Shown piece by piece: positions 9,011-20,147 of a stretch of 64,000 nt of DNA. Where the stretch lies: contig CAVXSB010000002.1 in the NCBI GenBank assembly GCA_963764315.1, forward strand, positions 248,001 through 312,000. The letters run 5' to 3'. A model generated the notes under the pieces. It ran no database searches. It had not been told where the DNA came from and worked only from the letters and a program-made list of their open reading frames with translations. A program made the translations under genes and the position numbers. Within the stretch, counting starts at the first letter, position 1. Each line of letters opens with the position of its first letter. Origin of the DNA: DATLWN01 sp963764315. GTDB lineage: Bacteria; Pseudomonadota; Zetaproteobacteria; Mariprofundales; Mariprofundaceae.

Positions 9011-10321
9011 ATGCGACACCAGGCATCCTCGGAGCGACAAGGCATCAGCCTGGTCGGAGCCATGGCCATCGGCATCGGCGGCATGGTCGGCGGCGGCATC
9101 TTCGCCGTGCTCGGCGAGGCGGTATCGCTGGCGCATGGCGGCACCGTCATGGCCTTCCTGGTGGCCGGCGCCATTGCCCTGGCGACCTCGTATTCGTATG
9201 CGCACCTGTCCGTACACTACCCCAGCCAGGGCGGCACCGTGGCCTTCATCGATGCCGCCTTCGGCACCGACCTGACCACGGGCAGCATCAATATGCTGCT
9301 CTGGCTCAGCTACCTGGTCACCATCGCCCTGTATGCCACGGCCTTCGGTTCCTATGCCCTGACCTTCTTCCACGGCACGCATCCGTCCTGGCTGCGCCAT
9401 ACCCTGGTCAGTGCCGCCATCGTCGTGCCGCTGGCCATCAATCTGTTCAACGCCGATATCATCAGCCGCGCCGAAACCCTCATCGTCCTGCTCAAGCTTT
9501 TGTTGCTGGCCGTCGTCATCGCCGCCGGCTTCCCCCATATCCAAGCCTCGCATTTTGCCACCTCGACCTGGGGATCCGGCCTGACCGTGGTGGTGGCGGG
9601 CATGGTCATCTTCGTCGCCTACGAGGGATTCGAGTTGATCGCCAATGCCGCCCAGGACGTCGAAAGGCCCGAGCACACATTGCCCCGTGCCTTCTACGGT
9701 TCGGTACTGTTCGTGATCGTGTTGTACTGCCTGGTAGCCGCCGTCACCGTCGGTACGGTGTCCGAGGCCGAGATCGCCGTCGCCAAGGACTATGCCCTAG
9801 CCGCTGCCGCCAGGCCGACGATGGGCAGCCTCGGCTTCACGCTGGTGGCCGTATCCGCCCTGCTGGCGACCTTCTCCGCCATCAATGCCACGATTTATGG
9901 GAATGTCCGACTGGGTTACAGGCTGGCCAGAGACAGGGAACTACCACAGCTGCTGCAGCACAAGACATGGAACGAGCCGGTATCCGGGGTACTGGTCGTG
10001 GGAGTGCTCTCCCTACTGATCGCCAATCTCGTTGATCTGACGGCCATCGCCATCCTGGCCAGCGCCGGTTTCCTGCTGATCTTCGCCATCACCAATGCCG
10101 CCGCCGGCCGGCTGTCTTCCGAGATCGGCTGCCGCCGCTGGCTGCCGGTGCTGGCGTGCATGGCCTGCAGCATCGCCCTGCTGGTACTGCTGCGCGAGAG
10201 CTATCGCAGCGATGCCAAGGCGCTGTGGATCTTCCTTTCCTTCGTGGTGTTTTCGGGCTTGTTCGAATGGATCTACGCGCGCCAACTGGCCAGGCCAATG
10301 CGCCTGGATGCGCCGGACTGA
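9011..10321 (+). CDS. APC-superfamily amino acid permease
   Basis: Twelve-helix-type amino acid/polyamine/organocation transporter (436 aa). The first helix carries GAMAIGIGGMVGGGIFAVLG, the glycine-rich substrate-binding segment of APC proteins. Later helices include FVAYEGFELIANAAQDV and the ISAINATIYG-like FSAINATIYGNVRLGYRLARD stretch. Start ATG 9011 was chosen because the frame upstream of it is the terminator hairpin. It ends 3 bases before the convergent tsaE stop. Substrate unknown; it is most like the uncharacterised basic or neutral amino acid permeases. Confidence 0.88.
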   Translation: MRHQASSERQGISLVGAMAIGIGGMVGGGIFAVLGEAVSLAHGGTVMAFLVAGAIALATSYSYAHLSVHYPSQGGTVAFIDAAFGTDLTTGSINMLLWLSYLVTIALYATAFGSYALTFFHGTHPSWLRHTLVSAAIVVPLAINLFNADIISRAETLIVLLKLLLLAVVIAAGFPHIQASHFATSTWGSGLTVVVAGMVIFVAYEGFELIANAAQDVERPEHTLPRAFYGSVLFVIVLYCLVAAVTVGTVSEAEIAVAKDYALAAAARPTMGSLGFTLVAVSALLATFSAINATIYGNVRLGYRLARDRELPQLLQHKTWNEPVSGVLVVGVLSLLIANLVDLTAIAILASAGFLLIFAITNAAAGRLSSEIGCRRWLPVLACMACSIALLVLLRESYRSDAKALWIFLSFVVFSGLFEWIYARQLARPMRLDAPD

Positions 10322-10324
10322 AGG

Positions 10325-10753
10325 CTAGCCCGCAGCCACAATCTCGATGTCGCGCGCCTGCGCGTGTCCGGGAACCATCGAGATGCGCAGGCGCTGGGCT
10401 GAGGCCGGGATCAGGCTGTCCGCCCGCTCCGGCCATTCAATGATGCAGATCCAGGGCGACTGCATGTACTCATGCACCCCGATCGCCTCCAACTCCTCGG
10501 CACAGCCGAGGCGATACCAATCCATATGCGCGATCCGGCAATCCCTGCCGGCATACTCCTGCACGATGGCAAAGGTCGGGCTGGGCATCACCGCATCCGC
10601 CACACCCAGGGCGCGCATCAGCGCCCGGGCGAACACGCTCTTGCCGGCACCGAGCTCTCCGGACAGGGCAACGACAGTTCCTAGCTTCAGGGATTCGGAA
10701 AATTCTCTCGCAAATTCGGTCGTTTCCGCCTCGCTATGAATGCGATGGATCAA
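10325..10753 (-). CDS. tsaE: tRNA threonylcarbamoyladenosine biosynthesis ATPase TsaE
   Basis: ATPase (142 aa) that drives turnover of the TsaB-TsaD complex in t6A37 formation on ANN-decoding tRNAs. Walker A GELGAGKS is near residues 32-39, followed by PSPTFAIVQEY, then MDWYRL and IIEWPERAD, all family-typical. It is the last gene of the thiC-kinase-CBS-tsaE run, 11 bases downstream of the CBS gene. Here it is not beside nnaD or amiC-mutL, its usual gammaproteobacterial neighbours. Confidence 0.93.
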   Translation of the reverse strand: MIHRIHSEAETTEFAREFSESLKLGTVVALSGELGAGKSVFARALMRALGVADAVMPSPTFAIVQEYAGRDCRIAHMDWYRLGCAEELEAIGVHEYMQSPWICIIEWPERADSLIPASAQRLRISMVPGHAQARDIEIVAAG

Positions 10754-10764
10754 TGCTTCCCGGC

Positions 10765-11214
10765 CTACCTGGCCATGGCCTTGATCAGGTCATGCCGGGA
10801 GATCAGTCCGACCACAGCGTCCCCGTCCAGCACGGGCAAATGGTGCACGTCCTTCTCGCTCATCATGCTGGCGATGACGGAAACCTCGGTGTCCGGCGCC
10901 ACCGTCTGCACATCCCGGCTCATCAGATCGCTGGCCTTCAGGGCCTGCAGGCGCTGCAGCTCGCGTTCGAAGCGCCCTTCCCCGAGCGGGATCACCATGT
11001 CGAGCAGGGCGATCGCCGTCGGCATGTGCAACTGTCGCTGCTGGTCGATCAGGTCATCCTCGGTGATCACGCCCATCAGGCGCTTGTCCTCGTCCACAAC
11101 CAGCAAACCGGTCAATGCCTCGTCGGCAAAGCGTTGGGAGATCTCGCGTATCGGCGCCTCCACGCTGCAAAATGGTGGCTGATCATTCATCACGTCACGG
11201 GCAACCAAGCTCAT
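10765..11214 (-). CDS. Two-CBS-domain protein
   Basis: A 149-residue protein made only of a CBS pair: MSLVARDVMNDQPPFCSVEAPI...LLVVDEDKRLMGVITEDDL, then LMSRDVQTV...HLPVLDGDAVVGLISRHDLIKAM. CBS pairs bind adenosine nucleotides and act as energy sensors. The start overlaps the stop of the upstream histidine kinase as ATGA, so the two are made together. The natural inference is that this protein feeds a nucleotide signal to that kinase. The same combination occurs fused in the hybrid kinase at 15.7 kb. Confidence 0.9.
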   Translation of the reverse strand: MSLVARDVMNDQPPFCSVEAPIREISQRFADEALTGLLVVDEDKRLMGVITEDDLIDQQRQLHMPTAIALLDMVIPLGEGRFERELQRLQALKASDLMSRDVQTVAPDTEVSVIASMMSEKDVHHLPVLDGDAVVGLISRHDLIKAMAR

Positions 11215-12521
11215 ATCCTCTCCTCGTTCTCGCCGTCTGGTGGACGCATCCTATCACGGATATCTGCATCGTCCTCGCTCGATTGTGGCCACCAGACCGT
11301 AAACAGGGTGCCGGCACCCTCGGTACTTTCCACAGTGATCCTGCCGCCGTAATGCTGGATGATGCCGTAGATGGCGGAAAGCCCGAGCCCCCGCCCTGCG
11401 AAGCGGGTGGTGAAAAAAGGCTCGAAGATGCGTGCCATCACCGCCTTGGCCATGCCGTGGCCATCATCCCTGACCGTGATCTTTGCATATCGGCCTGGCT
11501 GCAGTCCGCTCACCCCGGACGGATCCGTCTCCTCCGCCTCCAGGCCCAGGGTGATCCCCCCGGCATGGGCCGAGGCCTCGGCGGCGTTCTCCAGCAAGCC
11601 GTTGAGCACCTGCTCCAACTCCGACGCGGAGCCATCGCAGACGAACGTTCCCGCCTCGATCTTCAGGAGCAGGGAAATGCCCTCCGGCAGCCTGTGTCGC
11701 CAGGCATCGGCCACCTGCTGTACCAGCTGGCGCACATCGATGCGCTGTTGTATCTGCTGACTGCCCTCGGCATACCACAACAGCTTGCGGGTATGGCCGC
11801 TGGCCTGCATGGCCATCTCCTTGATGGTTTCGATGTCCGTCCCCGCCTCTTCGGGCAGCCTGTGCTTGATCAGGTGACTGAGGGACATGATAACCTGCAT
11901 CTCGTTGTTGATCAGGTGCGCCATGCCCGCGGCCAGCTGGCGGGCCATCTCGAAGCGCTCTCGCTCTGCCTTCTCGAAGGCCAGGCGCTCGGCGTATTCG
12001 GCGATCTTCTGCTGCTTCTGCTCCACCCGAATCAGGAACAAATAACACAGGATGACGACCGAGACATAGCTGAACAGAATGTTCAGCCTTCCGGCCAGCG
12101 AATACTGCGGATGCGGGCTCAGGGCATCGGCGATCAGCACGACACCGATGCCGCAGAACAGCAGCATCGCCCATGGGGCGCCGCGTTTCTGCAGCAGCAC
12201 GAACGAGGCCACGGCCGTGATGGAGAGCCAGACGGCGGTGACCGGCAGCTCGCGCACGGACAGCAGCAGACCTGTGGCGGAGGCGAAGATGGCAAAATGC
12301 AGCACCATGCGCACGTGCCTGCGCCGATGTACGAACCAGAGGCTGACGATGTAGGAGGAACAGATGCCGGCGACGATCTCCGCCGGGCTATAGGCTGCAG
12401 TCCAGAGGTATACGGCCAGAAAGGTCAGGGTTACGAACAGGCCGAGATAAAGCAGCCCCTTGAGAAAACGGACCGATTCCCGATCCGTGCCCTGCTCCTG
12501 GATGTCGACCTCCATCGACAT
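11211..12521 (-). CDS. Membrane sensor histidine kinase, atypical H-box
   Basis: Sensor kinase (436 aa). About six N-terminal membrane helices (roughly residues 15-170) form the sensor, followed by a short coiled coil, a HisKA-like region GMAHLINNEMQVI, and a HATPase domain with N box LLENAAEAS, G1 DDGHGM, F box FEPFFTTR and G2 GRGLGLSAIYG. The acidic residue that normally follows the phospho-His is Leu here. No receiver domain or adjacent response regulator is present. ATG 12521 (or 12515) follows the thiC stop by 4 bases, and the stop overlaps the CBS gene. Signal and partner are unknown. Confidence 0.88.
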   Translation of the reverse strand: MSMEVDIQEQGTDRESVRFLKGLLYLGLFVTLTFLAVYLWTAAYSPAEIVAGICSSYIVSLWFVHRRRHVRMVLHFAIFASATGLLLSVRELPVTAVWLSITAVASFVLLQKRGAPWAMLLFCGIGVVLIADALSPHPQYSLAGRLNILFSYVSVVILCYLFLIRVEQKQQKIAEYAERLAFEKAERERFEMARQLAAGMAHLINNEMQVIMSLSHLIKHRLPEEAGTDIETIKEMAMQASGHTRKLLWYAEGSQQIQQRIDVRQLVQQVADAWRHRLPEGISLLLKIEAGTFVCDGSASELEQVLNGLLENAAEASAHAGGITLGLEAEETDPSGVSGLQPGRYAKITVRDDGHGMAKAVMARIFEPFFTTRFAGRGLGLSAIYGIIQHYGGRITVESTEGAGTLFTVWWPQSSEDDADIRDRMRPPDGENEERI

Positions 12522-12525
12522 GGAC

Positions 12526-14367
<1,842 letters not shown>

Positions 14368-14486
14368 GACACCTCCGGGGTATTGGGGGGAGTGCAGGGC
14401 CTTGCACCGGCCAACTGCGGCCGACACTATACCCGACAAATTCGGTCAGATATAGGTCGCGGCATCGCCCAGCGGCCGGGAGCAAG

Positions 14487-15434
14487 ATGTTAGCGACCCT
14501 CACCGCACAAGCACACGATAGACTGCTGCACGCATCCGTGCACGGCCGCCGCCGGGATTTGGCCGTACTGATGGCCTCCGGGCCCAAGCTTCGCGATTAT
14601 CTGCAGGGCCAGGTCACGCAGGATATGCGGCAGCTGGATGCTGCGCATGCGATCTACGCCATGGCCCTGACGCCACAGGGCAAGGCGATCGCCGATATGG
14701 TCATCGCCGAGGCCGACGACGAGGCGCTGGTCCTGCTCACCTGGCGCGTGCACGCCGAGGCGCTGGTGGCGCGCCTGCGCAGATTTGCCATCGGCTATAC
14801 GCTGCGCATGGGTATCGTCGCGGACATGGCGGTGCATAGCGTTCAGGGACAGGCATCTGCATCACTGCTGCAGGCCGCCGGCCTCCCCGATCCCGGGCCT
14901 CAGTCCCTGGCCGCAGCAAGCGGCGACGGCGTGCAGGTGCTGGCCATGCCGGAAGCGGCCGAGCGCGGTTACTGGCTCGTTGCCCCGGAGGCACGCCTGG
15001 ACGCGCTGCCACTCGATCCTGGCCTCGCCGTCGACGAGGCCGTCATCCGCTGTGCCCGCATCCGCCGGGGGCATCCCGTATTCGGCCTGGACTGGGATGC
15101 ATCCCTGCATCCGCTGAACGCAAACCTGGCCGAATACCACGGTGTCAGCTTCGACAAGGGCTGTTTTGTCGGTCAGGAGGTGACCAGCCGCATGCACTGG
15201 CGCGGCGGCATCAAGTACCGGCTATACAGGCTGGCGCTTTCGTCGCCGCCGGCCACGCTGCCCGCCGCCATCCATACCACGGCTGCCGTCGGCAGCATCA
15301 CCAGCGTCATGCAGGACAGCGACGGCGCCATCTACGGCATTGGCCGCCTGCCGATCAGCATCGCCGATGGCGATGCTTCCTTGCAATTGGAGGACGGCAG
15401 CCCGGTACGCATCATCGAGCCCTGCCATGGCTGA
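14487..15434 (+). CDS. ygfZ: Folate-binding tRNA-modifying/Fe-S cluster protein YgfZ
   Basis: Tetrahydrofolate-binding protein (315 aa) related to GcvT and IBA57, supporting maturation of certain Fe-S enzymes such as MiaB. The diagnostic K-G-C-[FY]-x-G-Q-E motif is present as KGCFVGQEV near residue 227, and the N-terminal half has LRDYLQGQVTQDM. ATG 14487 has GGGAG five bases upstream. It overlaps the following DUF4936 gene by 8 bases and diverges from thiC. Confidence 0.92.
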   Translation: MLATLTAQAHDRLLHASVHGRRRDLAVLMASGPKLRDYLQGQVTQDMRQLDAAHAIYAMALTPQGKAIADMVIAEADDEALVLLTWRVHAEALVARLRRFAIGYTLRMGIVADMAVHSVQGQASASLLQAAGLPDPGPQSLAAASGDGVQVLAMPEAAERGYWLVAPEARLDALPLDPGLAVDEAVIRCARIRRGHPVFGLDWDASLHPLNANLAEYHGVSFDKGCFVGQEVTSRMHWRGGIKYRLYRLALSSPPATLPAAIHTTAAVGSITSVMQDSDGAIYGIGRLPISIADGDASLQLEDGSPVRIIEPCHG

Positions 15435-15708
15435 GGCCAGCCTGTTCATCTGGTATCGCGCCGGCAGCGAGCTGGAGCCCGAGCTCCGCCGCTGGCTTGG
15501 CGAGGTCAGGGCACAGCTGGGTTACCACGGCATGCTGTACCGGCGCGACGAGCCGAACCGCACGACCTATATGGAGGTCTACGCGGGGGTCGATGCTGCA
15601 GCGGCGGCGCGTATCGAGACGCTCGCCGCCAGCCAGGCCTGGGCACAGCGGCTGGCCAGCCCGCGCCGATGCGAGGCGTTCACCCCGATCGCTGAGGGCG
15701 ACGCTTAG
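15427..15708 (+). CDS. DUF4936-family small protein
   Basis: A 93-residue cytoplasmic protein: SLFIWYRAGSELEPELRRWL, GMLYRRDEPNRTTYMEVYAGV, then a helical tail ending in RRCEAFTPIAEGDA. It resembles the DUF4936 family often encoded directly after ygfZ in proteobacteria; function unknown. ATG 15427 lies inside the last codons of ygfZ (8-base overlap), so translation is coupled. The ferredoxin-like alternation of strands and helices suggests a small alpha/beta fold, which is inference. Confidence 0.78.
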   Translation: MAEASLFIWYRAGSELEPELRRWLGEVRAQLGYHGMLYRRDEPNRTTYMEVYAGVDAAAAARIETLAASQAWAQRLASPRRCEAFTPIAEGDA

Positions 15709-18563
15709 GCCTGCACCGGCCCGGATACTGCGTGATCGATCAGCTCCCGGATGGCCGTGCCCAGCACGGCAATCGACACCGGTTTCTGCATATGCCTGGA
15801 CAGCGCGTCGTCCTGCTCCCCATGCTGATCCTTCTGCGAGTCATAGCCCGAACAGAAGATCACCGGCATATCCGGCCGTGATCGGCGTACCTGTTCGGCA
15901 AGCTCATGGCCGTTGATGCCGGGCATCATGACGTCGGTCAGCAGCAAGGCGATCCGCGCATCGTGAGTGGACAGCAGCCGCAGCGCATCCTCCCCGTTCG
16001 TGGCCCTAAGCGTTTGGTATCCCAGGCTGCTCACGACCTCGCAGATCATGGCCAGCACCCCGTCATTATCGTCGACGATGAGGATGGTCTCTCTGCCCGT
16101 CGTCGGCACGGCAGACGGCGATGGGGCCTCGCTGATCGGCTCCTGATCGATTTCGACGGGGAAATGCAGATACAGGCCCGTCCCCTTCCCCGGCTGGCTC
16201 TTGGCGTTCACATATCCCTGATGCTGGGTAACCGTGCCGTAGACCATCGACAGTCCAAGCCCCGACCCACGATCCGGGGGCTTGGTCGTGTAGAAGGGTT
16301 CGAAGATCCTGGAAATCTCAGAGGCAGGGATGCCGGCGCCATTGTCCCTGACGGTCAGCGCCACATAGCTGGGGGCATCCGCCTCCGGATAGCTCTGGCG
16401 GAATTTCGCCGTATTGCGCACCAGGCGCGTCGAGACCTCGATGCGCGGATGCGCCACGCCTTCCAGGGCATCGGCGGCATTGGTGACCAGGTTCAGGAAT
16501 ACATGCTGCAATTGGTTGATGTCGCCATGGATGATGACGGTTTCGGGACACAGGTCCGATTCCAGGGTGATATGCTGGCCGAGCGACATCTCGGCCAGGG
16601 TGATTGCCTCGTGCACGAACTGCGAGAAGTTGATCGGCTGCATCTTCACGCTTCCCTTGCGTGCGAAGGCCAGCAACTGGCGCACCGTACCGGTAGTGCG
16701 CTGGGCAAGCGTCTCCACCTTCTCGAGCTTATCGATCAGCTTCGGGGATTCATTTGCGAGCTTCTTCGCCAGGTACAGATAGCCGAGCATGCCGGCCAGG
16801 GCGTTGTTGAAGTTATGGGCGATACCACCGACCAGCGTGCCCAGCGACTGCATCTTCTGGGATTGGCGGTAGCGGTTCTCCAACTCGCGGAATTCACTGA
16901 TATCCTTCTGAATGCCGATGAAATGGGTGACGTTCCGATTCCGGTCGCGAATGGGCGCGGCCGACACGAGGGCTGGGAACAGCGTGCCATCCTTGTGCCG
17001 GCATTCCAGCGTGTGCTCCCAGCGGTTGCGGCGCAGCAACAGCTTCCAGGTGTTCGGGCCCTCGCTGAACAGTCCGTCGGCGATCTGCAGCTGCCCGACA
17101 TGGTGGCCGAGCACCTCCTCCGGCGCATAACCGTTGATGCGGGCAAAGGCGATATTGACGTAGCACACCCGCCATTGCCGGTCCACGATCATCACCGCTT
17201 CGCCGGCATTCTCCAGTGCCAACTCGAGCATGCGGGCACGGACCTCCGCTTCCTTGCGCTCGCTGATGTCGTGGACGATCAGATAGAGCACGGTCCTGCC
17301 GTCCAGATCGATCGGCCCCGAATGCACCTCGACATCGCGGATGGATCCGGAAGCGAGGCGATGGGTCAGGAAGAAGTGATTCAGTTTGCCGGCACGTGCG
17401 CGCTGGAACTCATGGGGCAGCTGACCGCATGGCTGGACGCCCAGTTCATCGATGCGCATGGCCTCGAGCGCGGTGCGGGCATAGCCGTAGAACGATGCGG
17501 CGGCATCGTTGGCCGACAGGATGGCACCGTTGCCCGGATCGATGATCAGCTGCACCGCCTTGCTGCGCATGAACAGCTGCCGGTATCGCCGCTCGCTGGC
17601 GGCCAGGCTTGCCTCCGCCCTGGCCCGTTCGTAGACCTCCCGGGACAGTTGCAGGTTCACTTCCTCCAGTTCCTGGACGCGTTGCCGAACCTTCAGCTCC
17701 AGGGACTGGTTGATGCTGCGCAGCTCCCGCTCCTTGCTCTCCAGCTCCTCGTTGAGGCGGAACAGGTACTCGGCATGCAGGCCGCGCATGATGTCCACAT
17801 GCGCCACCACCACCGGCGGGCGGGAATCCGGGATCAGCAGGTGACTTATGTGACGGCTCACCATGCTGTTCGCCGCCTCCGCCAATGCGGTATCGGTGGA
17901 AAGCGATGGAGGCACATCGGCCATCACCGAGCGGATCGTCGCCGAGGCGATGGCTTCCGGCCGGCTGGCGAGCAGATGCGTCACCTCCCTTTCGGTGAGG
18001 ATACCGATAATGGCCCCATCCCCGTCCGAGACCAGCGCATAGCTGCTGCCATGGAACACCATGCGCTGGATGCCGGCCGCAACCGTCTCGTCGCCCTCGA
18101 CCACTACCGTTTGGCGGGGGGCGATGGTGCCGATCGTCTGTTGCAGATCGACGTGCTGATGTCCGATATGGGCCAGAAGATCATGCAGGGTGACGATGCC
18201 GTGCAGATGCATCTGCCGATCCGCCACCAGCAGGTGCCGGACGCTGCGCGTCGCCATCTCGTGGAAGGCATGGCGGACGCCCGTATCCTCGGGCATGACG
18301 AAGGTCGGGGCACGCATCAGCGAGGCGATGCCGCCCGGCCGCATCATCTCGTCCGCATCCAGGCCGGATGCGGCCAGGCGCACGGCGTCGAATTCGGTGA
18401 AGATGCCGACGATGCGCCCGCTTTTCAGGATCAATACGCAGGCCATGGCGGAGCCATCCAGGCAGCGCACGGCATCGGCCATCGATGCCGACGGGGAAAT
18501 CGTCGGCACGTCGGTGTGCATGATGTCACGCATCGTGCGTCTATCGATCGGCGTTTCTTCCAT
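15705..18563 (-). CDS. Hybrid sensor kinase: four CBS, two PAS, HisKA/HATPase, receiver
   Basis: Soluble hybrid kinase (952 aa) with no membrane helix. Two CBS pairs occupy about residues 10-270 (RDIMHTDVPTISPSAS; SVMADVPPSLSTDTALAEAA), then a coiled coil of about 60 residues, a PAS domain (about 325-440), a second PAS with PAC (HFIGIQKDISEF), an H-box GIAHNFNNALAGM, a HATPase domain (NAADALEG, DNGAGI, FEPFYTTK, GSGLGLSMVYG) and a C-terminal receiver (ILIVDDND, LLLTDVMMPG, VIFCSGY, QKPVS) with its phospho-Asp intact. The residue after the phospho-His is Asn rather than an acid. ATG 18563 was chosen over a TTG upstream. Confidence 0.92.
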   Translation of the reverse strand: MEETPIDRRTMRDIMHTDVPTISPSASMADAVRCLDGSAMACVLILKSGRIVGIFTEFDAVRLAASGLDADEMMRPGGIASLMRAPTFVMPEDTGVRHAFHEMATRSVRHLLVADRQMHLHGIVTLHDLLAHIGHQHVDLQQTIGTIAPRQTVVVEGDETVAAGIQRMVFHGSSYALVSDGDGAIIGILTEREVTHLLASRPEAIASATIRSVMADVPPSLSTDTALAEAANSMVSRHISHLLIPDSRPPVVVAHVDIMRGLHAEYLFRLNEELESKERELRSINQSLELKVRQRVQELEEVNLQLSREVYERARAEASLAASERRYRQLFMRSKAVQLIIDPGNGAILSANDAAASFYGYARTALEAMRIDELGVQPCGQLPHEFQRARAGKLNHFFLTHRLASGSIRDVEVHSGPIDLDGRTVLYLIVHDISERKEAEVRARMLELALENAGEAVMIVDRQWRVCYVNIAFARINGYAPEEVLGHHVGQLQIADGLFSEGPNTWKLLLRRNRWEHTLECRHKDGTLFPALVSAAPIRDRNRNVTHFIGIQKDISEFRELENRYRQSQKMQSLGTLVGGIAHNFNNALAGMLGYLYLAKKLANESPKLIDKLEKVETLAQRTTGTVRQLLAFARKGSVKMQPINFSQFVHEAITLAEMSLGQHITLESDLCPETVIIHGDINQLQHVFLNLVTNAADALEGVAHPRIEVSTRLVRNTAKFRQSYPEADAPSYVALTVRDNGAGIPASEISRIFEPFYTTKPPDRGSGLGLSMVYGTVTQHQGYVNAKSQPGKGTGLYLHFPVEIDQEPISEAPSPSAVPTTGRETILIVDDNDGVLAMICEVVSSLGYQTLRATNGEDALRLLSTHDARIALLLTDVMMPGINGHELAEQVRRSRPDMPVIFCSGYDSQKDQHGEQDDALSRHMQKPVSIAVLGTAIRELIDHAVSGPVQA

Positions 18564-18648
18564 CACTGTCCCGCACTTCCTAAGAGATGCCGCAGCTAAG
18601 CTGCCAATGCAGCTACCATACGCCAAGCGTTTTGATTAGCCTGCGCGC

Positions 18649-19788
18649 ATGTCGATCCCATCCGTTCCCGCCCTGCCCCATGCCATCGAGCTGATCCGCC
18701 GCGACTCCGTCACCCCCGGGGATTGCGGCTGCCAGGATTATCTCGAATCCGTGCTGGTGCCGCTGGGCTTCACGCGCAGACATGTGGATGCCGGCGGCGT
18801 CATCAACAGTATCTATACGCGGCCGGGCGACAAAGCAGGCTGCCTGGCCTATGCCGGCCATACCGACGTCGTGCCCACCGGCCCGCTCGAGGCCTGGCCG
18901 CATCCACCGTTCGCCGCCATCGTAGCCGATGGTGTGTTGCATGGGCGTGGCAGCCAGGACATGAAGGCCGGCATCGCCTGCTGGGTGGCGGCGGTGGAGG
19001 AGCTCGTCGCCAGCGGGGTGCCGCTCCCCCGCCTGCAGATATTGATCACCTCCGATGAGGAGGGCGAATCCATCGACGGTACCGTGCGCCTCGTCGAAGC
19101 CCTTACGGACGAAGGCGAACTACCGGATGCAGCCATCGTCGGCGAACCCTCCAGCCTCAGGCAGGTCGGCGACACCGTGCGCCGGGGCCGCCGTGGCGTC
19201 GTACAGGGCAGCATCACCTTTATCGGCAAGCAGGGGCATTCCGCCTACCCGGCCGATGCCGACAATGCCATCCACCGCGCCCTGGCCCCGCTGGCGCGTA
19301 TCGCCGCCATCGATTGGGGCCCGCCGATGGATGGATTCCCGGCCACCACGTGTCAGATCACCAATATCGAGGGCGGCACCGGTGCCATGAATGTCATTCC
19401 CGGCCACTGCCGCGCCACCCTGGACATCCGCTACAACCCCGGCATCGACTATGAGGGCATCCAGGGGCACATCACCGCCGCCTGCGAGGGGATCGAGGCA
19501 TGGATCGAGCTGCCGCATCAGGCGGCCGCCTTCTCGACCCCGGACGGCCCCTTGCTCGATTTGGTCAGCGACGGCATCCGCCGCGTCACCGGCATCGACA
19601 CCTGCCGCGATACCGGCGGCGGCACCTCCGACGGCCGCTTCCTGGCCGCCGCCGGCGTACCGGTCGTGGAGCTGGGGCTGACCAACGACACCATTCATCA
19701 GGTCGGCGAGCGCGTGCGTGTCACTGAGCTCGAGACCCTGACGCGTATCTACGCCGACATCATCACGCATTTCGAGGTTCCCGCATGA
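18649..19788 (+). CDS. dapE: Succinyl-diaminopimelate desuccinylase DapE
   Basis: Binuclear zinc amidase (379 aa) making LL-diaminopimelate for lysine and peptidoglycan. M20 metallopeptidase motifs: YAGHTDVVPTGP (metal His and first catalytic Asp), GRGSQDMKAG (bridging Asp), TSDEEGESIDG (catalytic Glu pair), and a C-terminal TNDTIHQVGERV His. The dimerisation domain lies between. The stop overlaps queF as ATGA, making dapE-queF-dapF one coupled operon. It diverges from the hybrid kinase. Confidence 0.95.
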   Translation: MSIPSVPALPHAIELIRRDSVTPGDCGCQDYLESVLVPLGFTRRHVDAGGVINSIYTRPGDKAGCLAYAGHTDVVPTGPLEAWPHPPFAAIVADGVLHGRGSQDMKAGIACWVAAVEELVASGVPLPRLQILITSDEEGESIDGTVRLVEALTDEGELPDAAIVGEPSSLRQVGDTVRRGRRGVVQGSITFIGKQGHSAYPADADNAIHRALAPLARIAAIDWGPPMDGFPATTCQITNIEGGTGAMNVIPGHCRATLDIRYNPGIDYEGIQGHITAACEGIEAWIELPHQAAAFSTPDGPLLDLVSDGIRRVTGIDTCRDTGGGTSDGRFLAAAGVPVVELGLTNDTIHQVGERVRVTELETLTRIYADIITHFEVPA

Positions 19789-20147
19789 CGACCCAGCCGA
19801 ACAAGCAAATGGAGACCTTTCCCAACCCGAATCCGGAGCGGGACTACCACATCCAGATCCATACGCCGGAATTCACCTGCCTGTGCCCGAAGACAGGCCA
19901 GCCGGACTTCGCGGAGATTCGCCTGGATTACGTGCCGGACGAATTGTGCGTGGAACTGAAATCGCTGAAGCTGTATTTCTGGAGCTTCCGCGACGAGGGC
20001 CATTTCCACGAGAAGGTCACGAACATGATCGCCGACGATCTGGTGCGCCTGCTGGGTCCCCGCTATCTGAAGGTCGAGGCCGTATTCAATGTGCGCGGCG
20101 GCGTCTACACCACCATCGTCGTCGAACACACGAAACCAAGCGCATGA
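19785..20147 (+). CDS. queF: NADPH-dependent 7-cyano-7-deazaguanine (preQ0) reductase QueF, short form
   Basis: Reduces preQ0 to preQ1 in queuosine synthesis. At 120 aa it is the unimodular YkvM-type enzyme of the tunnelling fold, not the 280-aa E. coli type. Active-site segment FTCLCPKTGQPDFA supplies Cys34 and Asp41; the NADPH-binding QueF motif is ELKSLKLYFWSFR (usually ESKSLK, so Ser is replaced by Leu). Overlaps dapE upstream and dapF downstream by 4 bases each. Pairs functionally with queG at 7-8 kb. Confidence 0.94.
   Translation: MTTQPNKQMETFPNPNPERDYHIQIHTPEFTCLCPKTGQPDFAEIRLDYVPDELCVELKSLKLYFWSFRDEGHFHEKVTNMIADDLVRLLGPRYLKVEAVFNVRGGVYTTIVVEHTKPSA

Noticed and set aside
14368..14486. 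TPP riboswitch before thiC
   Set aside because: No CTGAGA and no matching downstream core by eye; kept as a negative in the findings, subject to a model scan.
15705..15830. Possible second response regulator gene at the end of the hybrid kinase
   Set aside because: The receiver is in frame with the kinase and has no start of its own; it is the C-terminal domain of one protein.
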